This document shows positions 6,544-11,475 of a stretch of DNA of 11,475 nt, in pieces (positions within the stretch are counted from its first letter, which is position 1; each line of letters begins with the position of its first letter). Origin of the DNA: CAZLCK01 sp964558235 (GTDB lineage: Bacteria > Actinomycetota > Coriobacteriia > Coriobacteriales > CADBOM01); assembly GCA_964558235.1 (NCBI GenBank), contig CAZLCK010000047.1, forward strand, positions 1 through 11,475, read 5' to 3'. Below the pieces are notes generated by a model that was given only the letters and a program-made list of their open reading frames with translations, was not told where the DNA came from and searched no databases. The translations under genes were made by a program, and so were the position numbers.

Positions 6544-8610
6544 ATGGCTGACTTCAGCACTGACAAAATCCGTAACGTCGTCCTTGTAGGTCAGGATGGG
6601 GCAGGTAAGACCTCACTTGCAGAGGCCATGCTTCATCTTGGTGGAAAAACATCCAGACTTGGCACCACATCAGATGGCAAGTCAAATATGGATTACGACC
6701 CCGAAGAGATTAAGCGCAAGTTCACAATCTCAACCAGTCTCGGAAATATCGTTCATAACGGGGTTAAGATCAACGTCTTAGACACTTCAGGATCTCCAGA
6801 TTTTATAGGCGACACGATTGCGGCAATGTATGCTTCTGAAGCAGCGCTGTTTGTTATTGATGCTGTTGCTGGTGCACAGGTAATGATGGTCAAGCTATGG
6901 GAAAACGCGGTTATGGCCTCACTTGCTCGTGGAATATATGTAAATCATATCGACCGCGAAAATGCTGTATTTTCAGAGATCGTCGATACTTTACGTGAGA
7001 AATTTGGTAAGCGAGTTGGTCCAGTTACTCTACCTATTGGTGTCGATAAAGACTTTAGTGGAATCATCGATCTGGTGAGAATGAAAGCTCGCTACATAGA
7101 TAATGGCAAGGAGCGCCTCGAAGAGATTCCATCAGAATATGCAGATGCTGCTGCTGAAGGACGCGATAATTTAATTGAAGCGATTGCAGAAGCAGACGAC
7201 GAGCTGATGATGAAATATCTTGAGGGTGAAGAGCTTAGTCAACAAGAGATCGAACATCTTCTAAAAGAAGCAATTGCAACAGGTATCTTTATGCCTGTCT
7301 ATGTTGGCTCAACACTTACAGAGCATGGCGTATTTAACCTGCTTGATGATATAGTTGCATTTTTCCCAACACCAACTGAACATGGAACAATTCCTCTAAC
7401 AAATGGCGACACAATCAAGGTTGCTTCGGGCACTGAGACCTCTGGCTATGTATTTAAGACTCTATCCGATGCCTATGTTGGCCGACTAACATTTTTGAAG
7501 GTAATTACCGGCTCAATTAAGCCAGGTGATGAGCTTATTTGCTCAAGAACTTCTAGCAAAGAAAAGATTTCACATCTCTCAACCATGCTTGGACAACAGA
7601 CAGAGGATCTTTCGCTTGCATGCGCTGGTGACATCGTAGTTATCCCAAAACTTTCGGATGTTAGAACAAATGACAGCCTGAGCTCTTCTGGAAACATAGA
7701 CTTTGTTGATATTCCTTTCCCAGAGCCTTTGTATCCTGTGGCGATTGAGGCGGAGAATAAAAATGATGAAGATAAGATGGGCGACTTCTTTGCTCGCGCA
7801 GCCGAAGTTGACCCATGTGTTGTTCTCACTCGTGATGAAGAGACCCATCAAACAATTCTTAAGACCCTAGGCGAAGGAGCTGTCGATCTTTTGATCTCAA
7901 GACTAAAAGATCGAAACAAGATTGAAGTCAAGACCGTTGAAGTTCGCATTCCTTATCGAGAGACAATCCGTAAAAAAGCCGAAGCGCAAGGTCGTCACAA
8001 GAAACAGACCGGCGGTGCTGGACAGTTTGGAGACTGCTGGCTAAGACTCGAACCAAATCCTAGTGCAGGCTATGAGTTTATAGATGAGATTGTTGGCGGA
8101 AAGATCCCGCGTGGATTTATCCCAGCAGTCGACAAGGGCGTACAAGCAGCTATGGAAGAGGGCTTTTTAGCTGGATATCCAATGGTTGATATTAAGTGTG
8201 CAGTCTATGACGGTTCTTATCATGCTGTTGACTCTAACGAAATGGCATTTAAGCTTGCAGCACGTCTTGGATTTAGAGCAGCCTGCGAAAAGGCTGACCC
8301 TTATATCCTTGAGCCGATGGCTAATGTTGAAGTTGCGATCGATGAGAGCTACGCCGGCACAATTATGGGGGATTTTTCGACTAGACGCGGACGCGTTTTG
8401 GGTATGGATCACGATGCTTTGGGTAACACTATCATCAAAGCAAGAGTTCCATATGCCGAGGTCGTTTATTACTCAAAGGACTTACGTTCGCTAACACGCG
8501 GCAATGGTTCTTACACAATTAAGCTTGAAGGCTACGAAGAGGCTCCACGCGATGTTGCACAAAAGCTAATCGAGGCCTATAAGGCTTCTCGCGCTGAGGG
8601 CAATAAGTAA
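6544..8610 (+). CDS. fusA2: Elongation factor G-like translational GTPase (EF-G2 type)
   Basis: This 688-residue protein has the full EF-G domain plan: GTPase domain, domain II, a domain IV region with GRHKKQTGGAGQFGDCW, and the C-terminal EF-G fold containing YAGTIMGDFSTRRGRVLGMD. The G motifs are non-canonical: P-loop GQDGAGKTS (16-24), DTSGSPDF (80-87) in place of DTPGHVDF so the switch II catalytic histidine is missing, and NHID (134-137) in place of NKMD. These changes match the EF-G2 paralogues of actinobacteria rather than the housekeeping EF-G of the str operon. Mycobacterial EF-G2 is reported to bind GTP but lack ribosome-stimulated GTPase activity, so translocation should not be assumed. 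GGAGG lies 6 bases before the ATG. It is divergent from ileS and monocistronic or followed by dinB after 217 bases. Confidence 0.9.
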   Translation: MADFSTDKIRNVVLVGQDGAGKTSLAEAMLHLGGKTSRLGTTSDGKSNMDYDPEEIKRKFTISTSLGNIVHNGVKINVLDTSGSPDFIGDTIAAMYASEAALFVIDAVAGAQVMMVKLWENAVMASLARGIYVNHIDRENAVFSEIVDTLREKFGKRVGPVTLPIGVDKDFSGIIDLVRMKARYIDNGKERLEEIPSEYADAAAEGRDNLIEAIAEADDELMMKYLEGEELSQQEIEHLLKEAIATGIFMPVYVGSTLTEHGVFNLLDDIVAFFPTPTEHGTIPLTNGDTIKVASGTETSGYVFKTLSDAYVGRLTFLKVITGSIKPGDELICSRTSSKEKISHLSTMLGQQTEDLSLACAGDIVVIPKLSDVRTNDSLSSSGNIDFVDIPFPEPLYPVAIEAENKNDEDKMGDFFARAAEVDPCVVLTRDEETHQTILKTLGEGAVDLLISRLKDRNKIEVKTVEVRIPYRETIRKKAEAQGRHKKQTGGAGQFGDCWLRLEPNPSAGYEFIDEIVGGKIPRGFIPAVDKGVQAAMEEGFLAGYPMVDIKCAVYDGSYHAVDSNEMAFKLAARLGFRAACEKADPYILEPMANVEVAIDESYAGTIMGDFSTRRGRVLGMDHDALGNTIIKARVPYAEVVYYSKDLRSLTRGNGSYTIKLEGYEEAPRDVAQKLIEAYKASRAEGNK

Positions 8611-8620
8611 TTGAGCTTTG

Positions 8621-8810
8621 GATGCTTTGCGCGAGGCTGGGGTGCTTTGTGCAAGACCGCGATGCCCTTGTACAAGGCTGGGGTGCTTTGCACAAGACTG
8701 AGGTGCTTTGTGCAAGGCTGAGCGCTTTAACAAGATTGGATGCAGTAGCGCAAGGTTGGCCGCTTTGTGCAAGACTGGATGTTTTACACAAGGCAGAATG
8801 CAGTAGCGTA
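8621..8810. repeat. Degenerate tandem array of a ~20-bp unit between fusA2 and dinB
   Basis: About ten head-to-tail units of 18-21 bp fill the gap. Starts are at 8621, 8641, 8661, 8682, 8702, 8722, 8740, 8760, 8779 and a partial at 8798. The best-conserved form is GGTGCTTTGTGCAAGGCTGA. Its core TTG(T/C)(A/G)CAAG is near-palindromic; unit three contains the perfect palindrome CTTGTACAAG. ATGCAGTAGCG recurs at 8740-8750 and 8798-8808. Units are not multiples of three and are open in several frames on both strands, so it is not coding. A period near 20 bp puts the cores roughly on one face of the helix. Confidence 0.85.
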
Positions 8811-8827
8811 TCTCTAAACGGGTGGTT

Positions 8828-10153
8828 ATGAGCAGTTTTTTTGACGGCGAAGGCAGCGAGTTAAAACCCTGGGAAGGGCGGGCAATTTTGCTCGTTGACT
8901 TAGATGCATTTTTTGCCTCAGTTGAACAGCTCGACCACCCCGAATGGAGAGGCAAACCTGTAATAGTTGGAGGCAGCGCCGATCGCCGCGGCGTTGTCTC
9001 CACTTGCTCTTATGAAGCAAGGAAGTTTGGTATTCATTCCGCAATGCCCTCATGGCAGGCAAAGAAGCTTTGTCCAGACGCAATTTGGACTCACGGCAAC
9101 TATCCTCGATACCAAGAGTTATCGCATCATGTGATGGATATAATTTGGGACGAGACTCCCCTTTTGCAGCAGGTCTCTATCGACGAGGCCTTTGCAGATG
9201 TCACGCCCGGAAAATATATAAAAGAGCATCCCGTAACTATAGCCAAACGTATACGTAAGCGCGTCAAAGAACTTGGCATCACATGTTCTGTGGGAATTGG
9301 CACAACAAAAACAATCGCCAAAATTGCATCTGATATGAACAAACCCGATGGATTGACAGTTGTCTACCCGGGATATGAAGAAGAATTTTTATGGCCACTT
9401 CCGGTCAATAAGATTTCTGGAATTGGAGACAAATCACAAGAGCGGCTCACGGCCCTAGGAATCGAGACAATTGGCGATTTAGCGAGTGCAGATGAGCGAC
9501 TGATTCATTCTATTTTTGGAAAAAATGCCTCTGTGATGCTTGCCCGAGCTCGCGGCATAGAGGATAGCAAGGTTGAAGTCTCAAGATCTGTTAAGTCTGT
9601 CTCTAATGAGCAGACATTTTCTAGAAATCTAAAAGAACGTGAAGAGATATTAGCAGCACTAGACATGCTTGCGGCTAAAGTTGGACGGCGTCTTAGGCGA
9701 AAAAAGCTTGCTGGGCACACTATAACTATCAAGGCACGTTATAACGATCTTTCGATTCATACTGCGCAAAAGACTGTTGCAGCCTCAATTGATGATGAAC
9801 ACCAGATGATGCCTATAATCCATGAACTTTTGGATGAAATTTGGGTTCGTGGAATTGAACTTAGACTTGTGGGTGTTGGTGTATCTGAATTTGGAGAACA
9901 CCCTGAACAGATGTCGCTTTTTGATGGACTGTTTAGCGAAGAATCTAGCAAAAGTACTGGCACGAATGAGAGATCGAGTAGCAATCTCGCAAAAGCTACT
10001 GACGCAGTAAAAGACAGATTTGGCGAGAGTGCAGTTAAATACGGTCATGAACTAAGATTCGAAGGACTTGATACCGGCACAATGGCTCAACAAAAAGACA
10101 TCGCCGACCTAGCTGCATCAAAATTACCAAAACACACTGATGATACGACATAA
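8828..10153 (+). CDS. dinB: DNA polymerase IV (Y-family translesion polymerase)
   Basis: This 441-residue enzyme copies past DNA lesions with low fidelity. The palm has DLDAFF (24-29, first metal-binding Asp plus the steric-gate aromatic) and SIDEAFAD with D119/E120. YEARKFGIHSAMP is the fingers motif. A thumb helix-hairpin-helix (KISGIGDKSQERLTALGI) begins near residue 195, and the little finger has SNEQTFSRNL. QMSLFDGLF at 361-369 is a sliding-clamp-binding motif. A tail of about 70 residues follows it, including LAKATDAVKDRFGESAVKYG, a helix common in actinobacterial DinB. The ATG at 8828 is preferred over a GTG six bases upstream; the ribosome site is weak (GGTGG). No LexA box was seen; the 20-bp repeat array ends 18 bases before the start. 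Confidence 0.93.
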   Translation: MSSFFDGEGSELKPWEGRAILLVDLDAFFASVEQLDHPEWRGKPVIVGGSADRRGVVSTCSYEARKFGIHSAMPSWQAKKLCPDAIWTHGNYPRYQELSHHVMDIIWDETPLLQQVSIDEAFADVTPGKYIKEHPVTIAKRIRKRVKELGITCSVGIGTTKTIAKIASDMNKPDGLTVVYPGYEEEFLWPLPVNKISGIGDKSQERLTALGIETIGDLASADERLIHSIFGKNASVMLARARGIEDSKVEVSRSVKSVSNEQTFSRNLKEREEILAALDMLAAKVGRRLRRKKLAGHTITIKARYNDLSIHTAQKTVAASIDDEHQMMPIIHELLDEIWVRGIELRLVGVGVSEFGEHPEQMSLFDGLFSEESSKSTGTNERSSSNLAKATDAVKDRFGESAVKYGHELRFEGLDTGTMAQQKDIADLAASKLPKHTDDTT

Positions 10154-10306
10154 ATACAGGGTGGGGATAGATTATCGCCTGATTTTCTCCTACATAATGG
10201 GATGACAGATAACGGTCTTTAAGCTCTCGGGCTTTGTGCGACGCGGATCTCACAAATAGATCTCATGGTGTAAACGAATATTTGGTATAGCATCAGCGTA
10301 ATCGAG

Positions 10307-10531
10307 GTGAAAACTCCCATGGGAAACCGTGTTCGATGCTACGATGCCGAGCGCTCCATAGCTGATCTCATAAAGAAGAGGTCAAAGGGAGAAGTTGACG
10401 CACAACTCATGCGCGATGCCATAGGAGGCTACTTCAAAATGGATGGGCGCGATCTGACGCACCTCGCTAAGATGTGCGAAGCAGTGGGGGTAAGAGATGA
10501 GCTGCAGACCTATCTGGAGGTGCTGACATGA
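10307..10531 (+). pseudogene. abiEi: AbiEi-type antitoxin, C-terminal remnant
   Basis: The frame encodes only the C-terminal ~75 residues of an AbiEi-family (type IV) antitoxin. Family landmarks are TPMGNRVRCYDAERSIADLI, the basic stretch that follows, and the closing TYLEVL. Full-length members are about 200 residues with an N-terminal winged-helix DNA-binding domain. That domain is missing, and the reading frame is closed by TAA at 10271-10273. No promoter or homologous N-terminus was recognised in 10154-10306. The possible starts are a GTG at 10307 or an ATG at 10319 preceded by GAGG. It overlaps the toxin start by ATGA and still carries GGAGG for it, so the original operon junction is preserved. 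Whether the stump is translated is unknown. Confidence 0.75.
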
Positions 10532-10815
10532 CAGCCGAAATCAAGAATGATGCGAGCCTGCGGGGCAAGGTCAGGGCGATCTCAAAGAAACACGGCCTCA
10601 AACCACAAGAGGTGCTAAACATGTACCTCTTCGAACACCTACTCCTGCGTCTTTCGAAAAGCGACTATGCCGACAAATTCGTCCTCAAGGGAGGCATGCT
10701 CATCGCGGCAATCACGGGAATGGCGCGCAGGACGACAATGGACATGGACACGACGGTCACCGGCATGGACATGGACGAAGAGAGCGTGCGCAAGGCATCG
10801 AGTTTGATGAGGTGA
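10528..10815 (+). pseudogene. abiEii: AbiEii-type nucleotidyltransferase toxin, truncated
   Basis: The first ~90 residues match the N-terminus of AbiEii/AbiGii nucleotidyltransferase toxins: LKPQEVLNMYLFEHLLLRLS, then FVLKGGMLI (the conserved KGG) and RTTMDMDTTV with the D-x-D metal-binding motif, then EESVRKA. Intact family members are about 250-300 residues, so two thirds is gone. The frame ends in junk (SSLMR) at TGA 10813-10815. A different frame from 10797 continues as IEFDEVIDAALELGNIAIG to TGA at 10856, which may be a further remnant beyond a deletion. GGAGG is 7 bases before the ATG. AbiE systems abort phage infection or stabilise plasmids; this copy should lack nucleotidyltransferase activity. 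Confidence 0.78.
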
Positions 10816-10928
10816 TAGATGCCGCCCTAGAGTTGGGGAATATAGCAATAGGGTGACACTTGACCCCGTAGGATGCCCTACTTCGTCGCTCCGCAGGTCG
10901 AGCAAAAGTATCCGATGGGGGCTGATAT

Positions 10929-11330
10929 TCAGTTTTGAAAGTTCGGGTCAGGTTGGCCCGATGATAAAGTATTACGATATATCTTTCTCTTGTTCCTCTT
11001 TGTAAACAATAAATTTATGCGAATTAAGTTGTATCGCTGTATCAGCACACAGTAGAGATTGTGTAATAAAATGAGCAGTGCAATAGCCTGTATCCACGGA
11101 CGGTCTACAAGCAATACGGCTGGTAGACAAACTAAAACGCCAACCAAATGAATTTTGGCATTTTTTATTAGCTGGCTTTTCAGAAAAATAATCCCATCTT
11201 CCGAATAATCTTTCAAAAAATAGTTGTCTGTATCGGACTTTCCCCGCCATTGGTCATATTTCTGCTTTACCTTGATAACAAATTTACGATACTGGTTTAC
11301 GCCCAGTAACCGATACAATTTTTGTTCCAT
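10929..11330 (-). CDS. Small two-helix membrane protein, CrtO-like acyltransferase family
   Basis: This 133-residue protein has a charged N-terminal half (MEQKLYRLLGVNQYRKFV) and two hydrophobic segments at about 61-75 and 80-97. The motif QRYN (98-101) and a basic tail follow. The layout (lysine-rich start, a segment ending just before two helices, then QRYN-x-x-R) resembles the C-terminal two thirds of staphylococcal CrtO, glycosyl-4,4'-diaponeurosporenoate acyltransferase. The first membrane segment of CrtO is missing. The resemblance is from memory of the family, and no carotenoid genes are in view, so the substrate is unknown. The start is supported by GGGAG 8 bases upstream. Codons are AT-rich compared with the adjacent abi remnants, suggesting separate acquisition, perhaps from a Firmicute. 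Confidence 0.55.
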   Translation of the reverse strand: MEQKLYRLLGVNQYRKFVIKVKQKYDQWRGKSDTDNYFLKDYSEDGIIFLKSQLIKNAKIHLVGVLVCLPAVLLVDRPWIQAIALLILLHNLYCVLIQRYNLIRINLLFTKRNKRKIYRNTLSSGQPDPNFQN

Positions 11331-11364
11331 TTATTTTTCTCCCTTATCATCATTTTCAGTGAAA

Positions 11365-11370
11365 TATAAT
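11365..11370 (+). promoter_or_regulatory. Possible -10 box for the right-edge gene
   Basis: TATAAT is an exact consensus -10 sequence. The best -35 is poor (TTATCA at 11344-11349, with a short 15-base spacer). A start near 11377 would put the following SD-sequestering hairpin in the leader. Confidence 0.3.
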
Positions 11371-11396
11371 CAGCAATTTAAGCACTTCGAAGGATA

Positions 11397-11444
11397 CCTC
11401 CCATGGCATTTTATAGTTCTGCAAGCAATGCTTCTCTATGGAGG
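11397..11444 (+). promoter_or_regulatory. Hairpin that can sequester the Shine-Dalgarno of the right-edge gene
   Basis: CCTCCCAT (11397-11404) can pair with ATGGAGG (11438-11444) with one bulged C. Inside it, GCATT (11406-11410) pairs with AATGC (11427-11431). The 3' arm contains the ribosome-binding GGAGG of the gene starting at 11458. This geometry would suit translational control, but no known riboswitch consensus was recognised. Confidence 0.35.
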
Positions 11445-11457
11445 GGAGTCCACTATT

Positions 11458-11475
11458 ATGAAAATGAAAAGGTCA
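11458..11475 (+). CDS. Start of a gene running off the right edge
   Basis: An ATG at 11458, with GGAGGGGAG (11440-11448) 9 bases upstream, begins MKMKRS before the window ends. The lysine/arginine-rich start would suit a signal peptide or membrane protein, but six codons are too few to identify it. A second ATG at 11464 is also possible. Confidence 0.5.

Noticed and set aside
8621..8810. CRISPR array
   Set aside because: Units are contiguous and degenerate with no unique spacers of constant length, and no cas genes are near.
8519..8831. Repeat-containing ORFs on both strands over the fusA2-dinB gap
   Set aside because: They come from the 20-bp DNA repeats, whose unit is not a multiple of three and is open in several frames; the minus-strand frame also overlaps fusA2.
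10929..10970. Terminator after the CrtO-like gene (CGGG/CCCG inverted repeat)
   Set aside because: The short stem lies inside the end of the coding frame and lacks a T-run.

Overview
The window looks like chromosome of a low-to-mid GC actinobacterium, most likely class Coriobacteriia (an Atopobium/Olsenella-like organism). This rests on the style of the EF-G2, IleS and DinB proteins and on the gene order ileS-lspA-rluD. It is a judgement by eye, not a database result.

Layout. Bases 1-1300 are an accessory segment, visibly richer in G+C than the core genes. It holds a HipA/HipB-type toxin-antitoxin pair on the minus strand (hipA runs off the left edge), a small unrecognised plus-strand ORF, and a BrnT/BrnA-type module. 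In that module the antitoxin brnA is intact, with a strong ribosome binding site and its own terminator. The toxin brnT survives only as two out-of-frame ends. A near-consensus promoter overlaid by an AT palindrome still drives it. Bases 1430-5808 are a tight minus-strand housekeeping operon: ileS (isoleucyl-tRNA synthetase), lspA (lipoprotein signal peptidase) and rluD (23S rRNA pseudouridine synthase), with gaps of one base or short overlaps.

A 735-bp divergent intergenic region (5809-6543) follows. It has three sets of short repeats and two GC-rich hairpin repeats. fusA2, an EF-G-like GTPase with altered G motifs, comes next on the plus strand. Between fusA2 and dinB (DNA polymerase IV) lies an array of about ten degenerate 20-bp repeats.

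Bases 10154-10860 are a second G+C-richer accessory patch with the wreck of an AbiE (type IV) toxin-antitoxin operon. The antitoxin has lost its N-terminus and the nucleotidyltransferase toxin its C-terminal two thirds. The right end (10929-11475) is AT-rich. It carries a small two-helix membrane protein related to the CrtO-like acyltransferase family and the first codons of a plus-strand gene whose Shine-Dalgarno sequence can fold into a hairpin.

The theme is a conserved translation/lipoprotein/DNA-repair core flanked by three toxin-antitoxin modules, two visibly decayed. The best candidates for something undescribed are the toxin-less but apparently expressed BrnA unit and the 20-bp repeat array before dinB.
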